Source: Blasia pusilla (lineage: Eukaryota > Marchantiophyta > Marchantiopsida > Blasiales). Taken from it: a DNA stretch of 64,000 nucleotides. The position numbers and the translations under genes are program-made. The notes under the pieces are model-generated. The model was given only the letters and a program-made list of their open reading frames with translations, made no database searches and was not told where the DNA came from. This document shows, in pieces, positions 9,790 to 20,859 of the stretch. The stretch is from positions 6,138,001-6,202,000 of the forward strand of contig CM114274.1 of NCBI GenBank assembly GCA_050084515.1, read 5' to 3'. Each line of letters opens with the position of its first letter. Position 1 is the first letter of the stretch.

Positions 9790-12700
9790 ATGGCTCCCAA
9801 GAAGCGCAGTAAGATGGGGGTCGCTCACCACCAGACTACTGCAGCTGCACGGGTGCCATGCCCCGCCTGTCAGGTACGTGCTCCAAGAACTCTAGATGGA
9901 GAGCGGTGGAGCTGGGTGGGCGGCGCATCTGCCAGGGAGAAAAGCTTTGCGTGCTTTAGGATTCGGGGTTCAGTTGCCATCTCGATTCTGGGAGGATGTT
10001 GGAATTCGAATGGGGTTGTGTAATGTTTTTGTTTTGTTTTGTTTTGAGGAGCGGATTGATTGTGAGGGTTTGGAAGGGTGCCCAGACTTCTTAGATGGAG
10101 ACCAGTGGAGCGTTTTGGTGTGGCTGCAAGAGAGAGAAGCTTCCAGTAAGTGCGTCAGGGAGTGGGGTTGTAGAGAGAGCTCGATTTGGAGAGGGTTCTG
10201 CAATTGGGAAGGGGCCGTGAAACGAACGGTGAAGGATTGGAAGGGGGAGAGCAGTGCACCTCCACAGAGAAGAGCTTCGCGCGCTTTGGGGGATGGGGTT
10301 TCGATTTTGAGAGGGTTTTGAATTGGGAAGGGCTGTGTGCTTTCGTGAAACGGATCGTTAGGGATTGGAAGGATGGCCTGAGCAGATGTTGGGGCTTTGT
10401 GAACAGAAAGAGGTGCCATCGTTCTTCGTCAATTCCCACCTGGACCTGGAGTGCCCAGTGCTGAATTCGCCCTCACTTCCAGCTCCTTGTCGAAGCTCCA
10501 ACTGTGGCACTACCTCGACTTCTGCTGATCTTGGAGCCGGCCTCTCTCCGCAAGCTTCACGTCCGCTGGAAGCACAATCGCCGCGAATCGTGAGTGAGAC
10601 GACGTTGTCATGTTCTCGCTCTCGCAATCTCAGTCTGTTCCAGCTTTTTCTCGCAGTATCCATCTCCTATATAATGTAGCAATGCTGGCAGTAGTTGCTG
10701 CGAGGGATTGGCTGTACAGATATGGCAGGATCTCCCAGGAATTAGCTCACTTCTGTCTATGCGCACGAATCAATTGTTCAGTGGGAGAAAAGTCCGAAAG
10801 CTCTGTGGCGGCAGCCAAATTGGATGATGAGCGGCCTTCCAATTTACTGATTCACTGCCATCCTCCATTTTCCTGCGAAGATTGTGGACGCCGAGTTTCA
10901 CGGAGTGGGAGATGCGGAGTCGGTGGGAGAGCGCCACGGATATGGGACCGGAGGGCAGGGGATCACTGAAGGAAATGCAGAGGAGAGAGAGAGTGCTTCT
11001 CACTCACAGAGGGATGGCAAAGGCGTCGCTAGTCTCTCCCATGAGCAATCTGCTGAAGATCAGAGCCTTCGAGACATGCCCTCAGATCCTGAACCTGAGA
11101 TGGCAGGTGGAGCAAGCGATGCTGAGGAGGTGGGGTGTTCAAACCAGAGACTGGAAATAACCATTGGCAGCTCATCAGCGACTGCTGCTGCCCATTCCAA
11201 CACCCGAGAGCTCGGGGCGGAAGCTTTACTCACGAAGAAGCGATCCTTTGCGATGAGTATCACGAGAACCGTTGGCAACTTCTCCACTCTACAGCAGAAG
11301 CCCAGAGCTCCGAAAGGACATCACATTCTGGAGGACTTCGTGTCTCGAGAGGTGAGGAAGGAAGGAAGGAAGCGACCCTTGTGGTGGCACTTTCTGTTCC
11401 TCACATCTCCACATCTGCACGTTATGATTGAATCACAACGACTTCAGGCAGTCTCCGATCACAGAGCAGTGATTTCGAGCATGAATATCTAGACCCCATG
11501 TACTGGATGTGGGATCCCATGTTGTACCAGGCAAAGCGTGCTAGAAGAGAACACCTTGACTGGTAGTTTGTGGCGGTGGCTGATAGACTTGGGTTGGACG
11601 ACTTTTGCTCTTGGTAGGAAGAGGAGCACTTGTTGAGCTGCCTCGACATGGACGTGAGTAATCCATGGAAGCTCAGTCGAGTTAACGGCGTACACATAGG
11701 GAAATCCTATGGAAATCACATATTTGGAGATCTTCGGAGAAGGTACCTACAAGGCCTTCTTCTCTTGTTGTCCATGGATCTGATTCGGAGAAATGACAAT
11801 GTTGTGTTCTCCTCTGCTGCTGCTGCTACCAGAGATGACTGAACTGCCTGTGCTTGTTGAAATCCATCTGACCATATGGTTCGACTCGGCTGTCTGGTAG
11901 GATAGCTTCACAGACAAGACGTTCAATGCCGACATTCATCTCGCCGTATGTCGAGCGAATGAGAAATGAAGTGCATGTACTGAAGGGATTTTTCCCAAAT
12001 GAGATGAACTCCATTGATTATCGTGTCGATGAGGGTCATCACCTGAAGGCACACATGGATGATCGTCAGGTCAACTCCTAAACCTCTGAAAGCATTGTCA
12101 ATTGATAGACATGTGTATCACCGTAAGCAAATGGCCTGTAGAAGCATTCACAAAACTGACAGCTCTTCTTTTTGCAATGTTGATAGGAAGGTGATTGCAC
12201 CAGCCCACAGTTTGTACCTGTGACCATAATATGAAGCAATTTGTAGCATATCATGTATCAGCATGGTTTCCTGAAATTGCAGAAGCATTCACAAAACTGT
12301 CAGCTCTTTTTTGTTGCAATGTTGATAGGAAGGTGATTGCATCCGCCCACAGTTTGTACCTGTGACCATAATATATAGCATATGTCAGCATGGTTTCCTG
12401 ACATTACAGAAGCATGCATCCACTGGGTCGATTTGTGAAGTAGTAAATGTAGCTCACCAAAACGAGTGTCCTTTCAGCTGTCGGGGACAATACTGGTGAA
12501 TTTGAGTCTTGGTGGTAGCTGCATCATGACTTATGCACGAGAGCGCGGTGTTGAGGAGGTGTATCGAATAAAGTTGCTACCGCGGTCTCTACAGGTATGT
12601 CAAGGCTTCTTACTTTTCTCGGTGGAATTTGAAGTCTGAACTAATGGGAACATGTGCGCTCTCAGAGAGTACACCTGTAGCAGTTGAGGTGATTGCACAC

Positions 12701-13161
12701 CTTAGTCCTTGAAATGAGAGTCACAGATTTCACGTTTGGAGTATATTGATTTAGGCGACTGAAATATAGAGTGGCTGTTGGAGCTCTGAACTCCTTTACT
12801 CAATATTGACTGAGGATGAACTCCACAAGTATCTCCTGGCCCAAACCTTGTACCATGTACGCATGTGAATGTGGAATGGTGTCCCAGTAGCCAGGAGAGA
12901 TGGGACTTGGACAAGAAGAATTTGTTCAAAGTCGACAGATGTTGTGAAAGCTGTGAATCTGTGAGTCAGCCTTTGATTGTGAAATTGTTAGAATGGTTGT
13001 GGATGAGCCCTCGTTCTGTACAGACGTATCTAACTTTCGTTTCTCAACAGATACTGACTGAAGAGAGCCGCTACAACTTCACCCATGGGATCAAAAACAA
13101 CGACCTCCTAGATCCTCGGCGTGTCAGTATGACTTTTAGGCAGTCTGTTGAAAAGCCCTAG
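9790..13161 (+). CDS. AlkB-like 2-oxoglutarate/Fe(II) dioxygenase
   Basis: Proposed exons are 9790-9873, 10881-11351, 11465-11530, 11618-11742, 11901-12069, 12478-12594 and 13051-13161, giving 380 codons plus TAG. The last four exons are well supported. They give EEEHLLSCLD...NPWKL (start of the fold), the metal motif H300-M-D302 in LKAHMDD, a LSGTILVNLSLGGSCIM strand, LLPRSLQ, distal His356 in SRYNFTHGI, and the 2OG-binding Arg368-x5-Arg374 in PRRVSMTFR. This is the full AlkB active site, so a dealkylase or demethylase acting on nucleic acid is expected; the substrate is unknown. The first three exons encode a basic start, a CPAC word and a long acidic, Ser-rich, probably disordered region. 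They join in phase 0, which supports them, but have no recognised homology. Exon 3 must end at a GC donor (CAG|GCAAAG). The start ATG has a strong context (ccccATGGC). Confidence 0.75.
11531..11617 (+). other. Proposed GC-AG intron in the AlkB-like gene
   Basis: This 87-bp segment is flanked by CAG|GCAAAG and TTGGTAG|GAAGAG. No GT donor in the right phase joins the open frame ending ...DPMLYQ to the conserved EEEHLL exon, because the reading frame stops just upstream of the acceptor. A GC donor keeps phase 0 on both sides. Otherwise the preceding exons could belong to a separate small protein ending at TAG near 11566. Confidence 0.5.
12140..12410. repeat. Intronic tandem duplication, period 141 bp
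   Basis: Two adjacent copies start with agaagcattcacaaaact at 12140 and 12281. Both contain gcaatgttgataggaagg, cccacagtttgtacctgtg and cagcatggtttcctga. A third copy starts (agaagcatgc, about 12409) and breaks off. Similarity looks higher than in the other repeats of the region, suggesting a recent duplication. It sits in the intron between exons 5 and 6 of the AlkB-like gene. Confidence 0.85.
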
Positions 13162-13985
13162 AATGGTATTTTCAACAGGTGACAGATATCCATGTCATCT
13201 TGAGTGCATACCTATCGCGAACATAATTCCAATTGTTCGGGCCAAGATTCGTAGCTTATGTTGTTGTGGCTCGAACAAGATGGGAAATTACAGCATTTTG
13301 ATGGCTTATACCTTGCTCCCAAACTCATCAGGACATGGATTACTTTTGTTGACCCTGAGTGAAAGGCCTTCCATATCTTATTAACTAGAGATGTTTAATT
13401 TGTGAGCCAAACATTATCTTGTTTGCCGGCAACAAGTTCATTCGCAGGATCTTGCTACTGCTAAGGTTGTAACATTTCTCATGAGAACGGCACACGATGA
13501 CGAGTGTCACGACCATCTGTTGGATCTTTCTATTGTGGCATTGTGCTCTGAGATTAACGGAATGTACTCCAAGTTCTTTTATCGACAAGTAAATGTGATC
13601 CACAGCATTACACCGATGCTGTAATCCATCACCAGCAAGTTGGTCCACAGGAAATAACCTGCGCACATAATTTATCACCAGGATTCACCTCATCTTCCCT
13701 AGAAACAGATCACATAGGTACAAATATTAGAATTTATCCTAGAAGGACCCCAGTAGCTGTCTGGAATTGCCATAAGGATCTGACATGCTGAACACCTGAA
13801 GAGAGACACCCAATCTGAGCATCAGGCATTGGGCATTGTGATGTGCTTCTTTTGCAGAACCGGAGGCTCGATCATGTCAATCTGCATCCAAAATTCAAGA
13901 CCCACATATGATGCTGTGATCTGCAACTCTTGAATGTGAACGCTTGAGTGAACATAAGGGCAGATAGTTCTGAAAGCACACCTTC
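13162..13985. other. Intergenic, no gene seen
   Basis: This lies downstream of the AlkB-like gene and presumably includes its 3' UTR. Short ORFs on both strands have no recognisable motifs or splice logic. Confidence 0.5.
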
Positions 13986-13987
13986 AC

Positions 13988-14300
13988 ACAGATCCCCCAA
14001 TCAATCGCCACTCGTCCAGACAATCGAATTTCACCCAGCAAGTCTGCCCTACAGTTCTTGGCTGCTTGTTGGTGTAGGGTAGGGCCAGATGGTTTCTGAA
14101 AGCGTACCTTTACATTCCAATCAATCACTACTCATCCAGTGATTTGAGTGAATTTCAACGAGTCTGCCTACAGTTCTGGGCCAGTTATGGTGCCAAGGAA
14201 ACACCCCAAATCAATAGGCCTCATCCAGATGATTGAACTGGACTTCAGAGATGTTCCCTACAGCTCCTGGCAGGTTGTTGGTGCAAGGGAGTCCTTGATC
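13988..14300. repeat. Degenerate tandem repeat, about 108-bp unit, three copies
   Basis: Three successive blocks begin with an atcaat...cactcgtccag-like word and continue with ga.tga...gaatttca, a gtctgcc(c)tacagtt/ctcctgg core, and a gttggtg-like end. They lie at about 13990, 14110 and 14210. Divergence is strong and no reading frame is conserved. Confidence 0.6.
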
Positions 14301-14759
14301 AATTGAGCTTGTCCAGGTGATTGCAGTGGAAATCACTCTTCTACGTGTATTCAAAAGTGGAAGAAGGCTCTTCCTCTCATGCACCCCATGGGAGGAACAA
14401 AAGGTTGCAGCACCTCTCTGCATCCAGCACTGTGCTTTGCTCTCAGTCAGTGAGTTTCATGCACCAACACAGCACCCACCAGTGTTTTCATGAAATTCCA
14501 CAGCATCTGGAGGACGAAAAAGTGCAGTTGAAGAGTTCCTTGGGATCACTTGTGAGCTTTTGAGCTTTCTCTACTCTCCACCATCTTTGAAACCTTGGAA
14601 CGTCACTCTCACCCCCCACCAGACCCAAAAAGCGAACGTTGGCATTAAAATAACTAGAGTCTTCAACTTGTTCAGCCCTTCAATTGAGAGCCGTGCAACT
14701 CCAAACATCTTGAATGCAATGAAGTCCCTTTATTGTCCATCTCGAGATGTAGGCTAACT
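14301..14759. other. Intergenic, no gene seen
   Basis: Only short ORFs without family character are present between the 108-bp repeat and the 45-bp minisatellite. Confidence 0.5.
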
Positions 14760-15640
14760 CCATAGATGAGTGGAGTCAAAACACTCGAGTGTAGTCTACC
14801 TCCATAGATCTCGAATGAAGTCAAAGTACTCTAGTGCAGCAACTCCAAAGGTGTGGAATGAAGTCAAACTTCTTAAGTGGAGTCTAACTCCATGGATTTT
14901 TAATGAAGCTAGGCTGCTTGTTGAGTGGAGTCTAAACCCATAGAGCTTTTAATGAAATCAAGTGCTTAAAGGGAGTCTAACTCCATTGATTTTGAATGAG
15001 GTCAAGCTGCTTTAGGGGAGTCTAATTCCATGGAATAAAGTCAAGCTGCTTAAGGGGAGTTTAACTCCATTTTTATTGAATAAGGGCAACCTGCTTTAGG
15101 GGAGTCTTAACTCCATTGATTTTGAATTAAATCAAGCTGCTTAAGGGGAGTCTAACTCCATCGATCTTGAATGAGTTGAAGGCTGCTTTAGGGGAGACAT
15201 AACTCCATGGATTTTTTATTGAAGTCAAGCTGCTTAAGGGGAGTATGACTCCATTGATTTTGAATGACGTCAAACTCCATTGATCTTGAATTAGGTCAAG
15301 CTGCTTTAGGGGATTCATAACTCCATGGTTTTTAATGAAGTCAAGCTGCTTAAGGGGAGTCTAAGTTGTCTAACTCTATTGAAATTTGAATAAAGTCAAG
15401 CTGGTTTAGGGAAGTCTAACTCCATTGATCTTGAATGAGGTCAAGCTCCTTTAGGGGAGTCTAACTCCATTGATTTTGAATGAAGTCAAGCTGTTGTAGG
15501 GGAGTCCAACTCCATAGATTTTGAATGAAATCAAGCTGCTTAAGGGGAGTCTAACTCCATTGTTCTTGAATGTCATCAAGTTGCTTTAGGGGAGTCTCAC
15601 TCTATTGATCTTGAATGACGTCAAGCTGATTGAGTGTGTG
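14760..15640. repeat. Minisatellite, about 45-bp unit, roughly 18-20 copies
   Basis: The unit is approximately gtcaagctgctttagggg + agtctaactccattgat + ctt/tttgaatga. Variants include gctgcttaagggg and catggattttt. Copies are clearest from 14990 to 15620; earlier ones (14760-14990) are more diverged and some have deletions. The unit length is a multiple of three, so spurious repetitive ORFs appear on the minus strand, but frames break between copies. Confidence 0.85.
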
Positions 15641-16174
15641 GTTCATCTCCCTAGGTTTGGGCCATGTCCCATTTCACAAGGAAATCATGTCTTTGAGCTT
15701 ATTGGATGTGTTCTAAGAAAGGAAATTAGTCTTAGATGTAGTCAACGTTTGTAGATCCAATCATGTCATAATTGGAGTTTTCACTTTTTAAATGCACATC
15801 ACATTGGGATTAATCCTTGGGCGCCTTGGATAAGTTAGGTTGAGGTGGGCACTACACCATAGCCCATGTGGTGAGGGAATGGATGGTTGGTTGGGTCATG
15901 CAACAGTTGGGTCTTTTGCTTTTTGGAACTTTTGATTCCCAATCTCTAATCCAAAATCAGATATTGGCTTTATTCTAAAGTTTGATACAATATGGGATTT
16001 TTTCACCAACCATCAAATCGAAATGGTTGATTTTGTCTCTTTCCACTCTTCACTTCCTATACTCGAGTCCACACCCCATAGGAAGTAAGATATCCTTGGC
16101 TAATTTCATTCATTGGTATTATCCATCAAATAGCATCTTTTCAAAATCCTATGTGTGTTCGTCTGTTCTCTATA
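15641..16174. other. AT-rich intergenic, no gene seen
   Basis: No protein motif, RNA gene or repeat was recognised apart from the Helitron-like end just downstream. Confidence 0.5.
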
Positions 16175-16215
16175 CTAGTAAGATGCCCATGCAAAGCACG
16201 GGCATGGGGAAAATT
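16175..16215 (-). mobile_element. Helitron-like 3' terminus
   Basis: Read on the minus strand, a hairpin (tgcccgtgc ttt gcatgggca, with one G-T/C mismatch) is followed about 9 nt later by CTAG and then a T. This is the usual 3' end of plant Helitrons (hairpin, CTRR, insertion before T). The matching TC 5' end was not identified, so only the terminus is annotated. Confidence 0.55.
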
Positions 16216-17044
16216 GGGGGATGCATTGCCCGTCCGATGGCGGTCGTGATAAAATGGAGTGTTTCATGAGAAAATAGTAATCATGATTACATAGAAAAAT
16301 CGTCAAGTAAACATGTGGGGACAAGCGGCAAACTTGTGTTGGTCAAGTTGTGGTATCAAAATCTGATGTGTTTAAATGCGAGACGAGTGTCTCCAATAAC
16401 AATTTAGATTCAATTATGCAACATCAAACATAGACCCATATTATTCATAAACCTAGTCAAAGTATGTTTTCAAGCTCTAAGACTCAAGGGAAATTTTCCA
16501 TGTGAAGAATTGATTTCCTTTGTTAAAAATCACAATAGTTGGTGTTAATTTGGAATAGTAATAGTTCCCACTATTTTCTAAAAAGGAAAAAGGAAAAAGC
16601 AAATCAAATCAAAATACCAAAGAGTCAAAAATTCCTACCAATTCCTACACACCTAGAACCGCCTCCTTTTTCTTTTTCTTGTTTTCGTTTCAAACTTCTA
16701 AATGTTTGTGTGCTTTGACCAAATACCTTTCATGGTTTCAAAATTCTATTGTATACCCATATTTCATCTTTGGCGTTATTCTATTGCAATTAAAAGGTTT
16801 TGGTTATTAATAGGCACCTCTCATATCTTTGCTATCCAAAAGCAAATTCTCTTTGCTTTGATCAAAATTGAATTGAATGAACATGTGAGGCACATATTCC
16901 TTTGGATCTTATCCCACCAATATGTGCAACTCCCAACATTATGTCATGTTGCTAAAGTGTTCAAATCCCAACATTATGTCCCATTATTTGTAAAAAAAAT
17001 ATATTGCAAAATCTAGCTCATTTCAATTTTTTATGGAAATCCAT
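16216..17044. other. AT-rich intergenic, possible Helitron interior
   Basis: If the Helitron-like end at 16175 belongs to a complete element, this is its interior. It contains no recognisable gene. Confidence 0.4.
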
Positions 17045-17119
17045 GTGTGTTAGCCCGAGAGGTTCTATATACTGATTGGATGATGCAATCAGTATATAGA
17101 ACCTCTCAGACTAACACAC
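17045..17119. repeat. 34-bp-arm inverted repeat (foldback)
   Basis: Arms at 17045-17078 and 17086-17119 pair over 34 bp with two or three mismatches (agcccg against agtctg). A 7-nt loop (gatgatg) separates them. The arm core is agaggttctatatactgatt. It could be a foldback transposon or an inverted duplication. Confidence 0.8.
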
Positions 17120-18090
17120 CTTCTCAAAACCTTTAGTTGTTCCATTGTTGGACACGTGTCATTAGATATATCTCAAAAATACTTTTAGTCACATTAATTG
17201 GGATCATAGAGAGAAATAATCAGAAATTGGTAAGGAGTGATATTGAAGGGATCCGTGCATCTCACAATTCTTACTGGTGATGTGTATCCGCGAGTTATCT
17301 TTTTAGAGCTTTTGATACGCGGTGGAATTTAAGGTTTGGCCGCTAGTAAATCACCTAAATTTGGGTGATAAATATGAATATTTTACCTTGATCTAATTAG
17401 GGTCCATATAATGGAGGTATATCTTAAGGTAGTACTTGGACAAAGTAAATTTTCTATATAGTGATTGAAACTTCACATTAGAGGAAAAAAAATATGAAAC
17501 TATGGTAATCTTGTGTTAGATATTTATTTCTTTGATATGAAATTGGATTTGGCCCAATGGTGCTAAATTTTGGATCAAGAGGTAGTGCCTAATGAGATTA
17601 TTCTAAAATAAATAAATCGATTAAATCATATTTTTGGTTTCCAACTTGAACTTGTGCTACATGGAGTTCAAAAATAATATATGTCGTGTATACGTATAAA
17701 ACGCATATTTAGAAAAATTCTCATCTTTCCATTGTTTAGTACTAAAAAATTAGAAACACTAACATGATTCAACCCTAACGTACTGTCTTCTTATTGGAAG
17801 GCCGCTCTAGAAAGAAAGCTTCACTCGATTTAGAGAAAAGAGGTCTTAAGAATAAGATATCCTAAATCATTCCTAATGATCAAAAAAATCTTTTTCATAA
17901 TAGTCAAGATTTTTCCTTTTTTTTTTATAAACTTTTGGTAAAGTACTGAACTTGCGTCTGAGCACCCATAATCGCTCTTTTTAGTGGTAACAGGATTTCA
18001 AGTCCTTGATTATTATTACACCCGGAGTCCACTACTAATAAGTACTAATCAACAATTATATTTATCATAAATAGCTATCCTCTTACGCTC
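17120..18090. other. AT-rich intergenic, no gene seen
   Basis: No conserved coding, RNA gene or clear transposon end was recognised. Confidence 0.5.
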
Positions 18091-18094
18091 AGAG

Positions 18095-18780
18095 TCGATA
18101 CTCCGGCGGCCTATGATTAGGACCCTACCTGGTCTCCGCAAGCCACAGACTCACAGAGCCCGGTCTCTGCCGGGGATCAGATCGTGGAGAGGAAGGAAGG
18201 AAGCGAGAGGGAGAGGGAGACGCGCGGACCTTATGGGGTCTCTTTATGGCTGTCCGTGCTGCGCAGAGGACAGAGACTCAGAGAGAGAGAGGGTCTGAGT
18301 GCGTGCGAGGACATGAGATCCAACGGGAGTAGGGACAGAGGTGTTCGTCAGTTGGTCGGTTGGATGGATGGAATCATGTGGACGGATGGATGGTCTGGTG
18401 GTTGGATCTATCTGCTCACACATGCTCCGCATTCACTGTTCCGCGCTGACAATGAGATCGTACCGGTCAAACAAGGAGTCGCTTTTCACCGCGCGGGGTA
18501 AGAGGAAGTCGTGCAGCTTCTGTCAGAGCTCCTGCTCGTAATTTCCTCGCACACGAGAGGACGGGGAAGGAGAAGTCTCCGCTGGTGGATGGATGAGGAA
18601 TCGACCGACCCACGCACGGACCGAACTACGGACGGACTTTTCGCCACAGGCATTCGCTCGCTCGCTAGCAAGTGGGCCCCACATCCACATCACTGACCTT
18701 GTGTGAGGCTGAGATGGCATCTGCGGCCACGAAATATCCGTCGCTCGATCTTTCTATTGTGAGAATCTGTGACCTGGAGA
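18095..18780. other. GC-rich island without a recognised gene
   Basis: The base composition changes sharply from AT-rich flanks to GC-rich sequence with many CG dinucleotides, plus simple runs such as gatggatgga. Several overlapping ORFs exist in both strands, but none shows a family motif or a codon pattern that stands out. It may be the promoter and first exon of a lost or truncated gene. Confidence 0.45.
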
Positions 18781-19445
18781 AAGAAACACTCCCCTCCAGA
18801 TTCTCTCTTATAGAGAGAGTGCCCCTTCTTCCTTTTCTGGTCTTGTTGTGGTCTTCAGGTTTTGACTTTTTGAGTTTCCCCTCTTTTGTATTTCCGATGG
18901 GTTTTCCATCACTCCTTTTTATCGAAGTGCATCTTTTTTTTTCTTATAGAGATGACTGTCGTCAACAGGACTCGAGTGGAAAGACGGACGGAACTCCTCC
19001 ATTTAACTCTCCTGGCTTTTCATCACTCTTTCCGATATCGTTCATTGATGAGTTTAGAATCATAGGTAGGGTTCCTTTGTATCTGTTTAGCCGGCCGGAA
19101 TGCAGAAAAGTTCGAAAATTTCCGTTCGGTTTTATGCGGACCGGAAAGGTATAGGTTGTCAAGAAAAAACTCTCGGGCCCCGGTGGTGGGATAAATGAAT
19201 TAGTTTTTCCATATTAACGGGTAAAAGTTCGAAATGATATTTAATATTTTAAGCATTTATATTTTTTCATTTTGGCATTACTGCATAATTTTTTAGATTT
19301 TAAAACATCTCTCGTTGACACTTGCTATTTTTTCCAATCGCATCTTGATAAGTGTCGTAGCTCATGTTGAATCGATGTAAAGGTGGTCAAGTTAGTGGTC
19401 AATTTTGAATTGTGGAGACGTTTAGGGGCAGATCATCTCATGGCT
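18781..19445. other. Intergenic, no gene seen
   Basis: A 160-codon ORF overlaps the beginning of this stretch (18672-19154, +). It is rich in Phe/Leu/Ser and has no recognisable domain, and is probably chance. No other feature was recognised. Confidence 0.4.
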
Positions 19446-19516
19446 AATGATGGGTAATTCAAGTTATCCATCATTAGAAGTAGAAGGCACTCATGCATTG
19501 CACAAGCATCTACTAG
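19446..19516 (+). mobile_element. Helitron-like 3' terminus
   Basis: A 13-bp stem with one mismatch (taatgatgggtaa / ttatccatcatta) is followed by a gcattgcacaagcatcta word and ends in CTAG|T at 19513-19516. The same layout ends the 153-bp element at 24233-24385, so both belong to one family. No 5' end was found for this copy. Confidence 0.5.
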
Positions 19517-19655
19517 TATATCTACATTAATTTACTAATGTGAAGATGTAATTGTATGATGATCATCATGATCCGTCAAATAATGAATCTTTACATGGAT
19601 GATCCGTTTTAGCATGGGAAAATATACCTGGAATTCATTAAATGAGATCGTGCAC

Positions 19656-19680
19656 GGCACGATCTCCTCACTAATATAAT
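19656..19680. other. Perfect short hairpin
   Basis: gagatcgtgc and gcacgatctc form a perfect 10-bp stem with a 3-nt loop (acg). It resembles subterminal hairpins of Helitrons, but no CTRR end follows. Confidence 0.45.
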
Positions 19681-20859
19681 TTAATTAGCAGTGGTTGTTC
19701 AAGAATGAAAATTGATATACAAAGTCACTCAAGTATATGGTGGGAGTGAAATTTTTATGTAGTATCTCTAGTTTTATGTTGTTGTGTAATGGTTTTCATA
19801 TTATTTAAATTTTTTGATTTTTGATTTCTTATTTTTTATTACAAGTGTTCAAATTTCCTTTTCATAAATTCTTTTTCATGCTAATTTTTACAAACAAAAA
19901 ATCAATTTTCAATAAAAGAGGAAAAGAGAAAAAAATTTATTCTATTATTAGTTTTAGATTTCTTCTTTATGAGCTCTCTCTTCATGTGGAATACAAAGTC
20001 TTTCAAATTTGAGTTATTTTAATATTACCCTATAGTAACCTAAGGGGAAAATGGAATAATAAAGAAAATAGATTTAGTTCTTAAATTTATTTGAATATTT
20101 TTTCAACCTACAAGTCTCTCTAAAAGTCTTCCAAGTCTCCCTAAAATTCCTCAGTTTTCTTAAATTTTTTATATTTAAAAAATATTTCAGAACCTCCTAA
20201 CAACTTTTCCAAATCTTCCTCTTAATCCTTGTTTTTTCCCATCTTTCACCAAAAGCATTTTTATTTTTAATATTCAATTTGTTTGGGAAGGAAATTCAAA
20301 TAATATTTTTAAACTTAGTTTTTTCAAAAGAATTATCTTTCAAAATGAGGAGAGGTAAGAACATTTTTTAAGATAAAGGGGTTCTATATTAGATTTTTCA
20401 TGGTCAGAATTACTCAATCATAAATATGCTGAAGTCAATTTTTTGTTTTTCAGAATATTTTTTTCCAATAAATAAAATAAAATCACTTATTTTGATGATT
20501 TGTTTTTCCAAAAGAGGGATTAAATTTTCACCAATTTCACCGATAATAATTTTTCAAAAATATCCGACCAAATATTTCCCTATTTTTGGAAAGATTTTCC
20601 TCAATTTTGAAATATCTTTGGATTTACTCAATCTCATTTTTTATTTCCATTCATCTAACCCAATGGATCAAAATGACTCCAAATTACTAGATTTTGAAAA
20701 GGAAGCACTTCATGTTGTTCTCTCCTCCCTTCAATAGTGAAGGGAGGAGAGAGAAGTTTGTATTTTTAGTAGGATAGGGAAAGACCGGCTTTGTAAAAAT
20801 TATTATTTTTAGTTTCCAAAAGAAGAGGGCAGAAGAGATAAACTTATATTTGTCACGTA
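19681..20859. other. AT-rich intergenic, no gene seen
   Basis: Very AT-rich sequence with short Phe/Ile/Lys-rich ORFs expected by chance. Confidence 0.5.

Noticed and set aside
9449-9895. 148-codon ORF upstream of the AlkB-like start
   Set aside because: Arg/Ser-rich with no domain; it overlaps the better-supported ATG at 9790 in another frame and is probably 5' UTR.
10365-10679. Candidate exon between AlkB-like exons 1 and 2 (phase-0 frame ending at a GTGAGT donor near 10587)
   Set aside because: It can be joined in phase to exon 1, but the frame it leads into downstream ends at a stop near 11158 and has no link to the AlkB domain.
10884-11492. 202-codon ORF read as a single uninterrupted gene
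   Set aside because: Its first part is kept as exon 2, but the tail after 11351 lies past a good GT donor and loses to the spliced frame giving DPMYWMWDP.
15127-15318. Repetitive minus-strand ORF
   Set aside because: It results from the 45-bp (15-codon) minisatellite unit and does not persist through the array.
14760-15640. CRISPR-like array
   Set aside because: Units are directly adjacent diverged tandem copies with no unique spacers, in plant nuclear DNA.
18672-19154. 160-codon ORF
   Set aside because: Phe/Leu/Ser-rich with no recognisable motif, spanning a composition change; no splice or promoter support.
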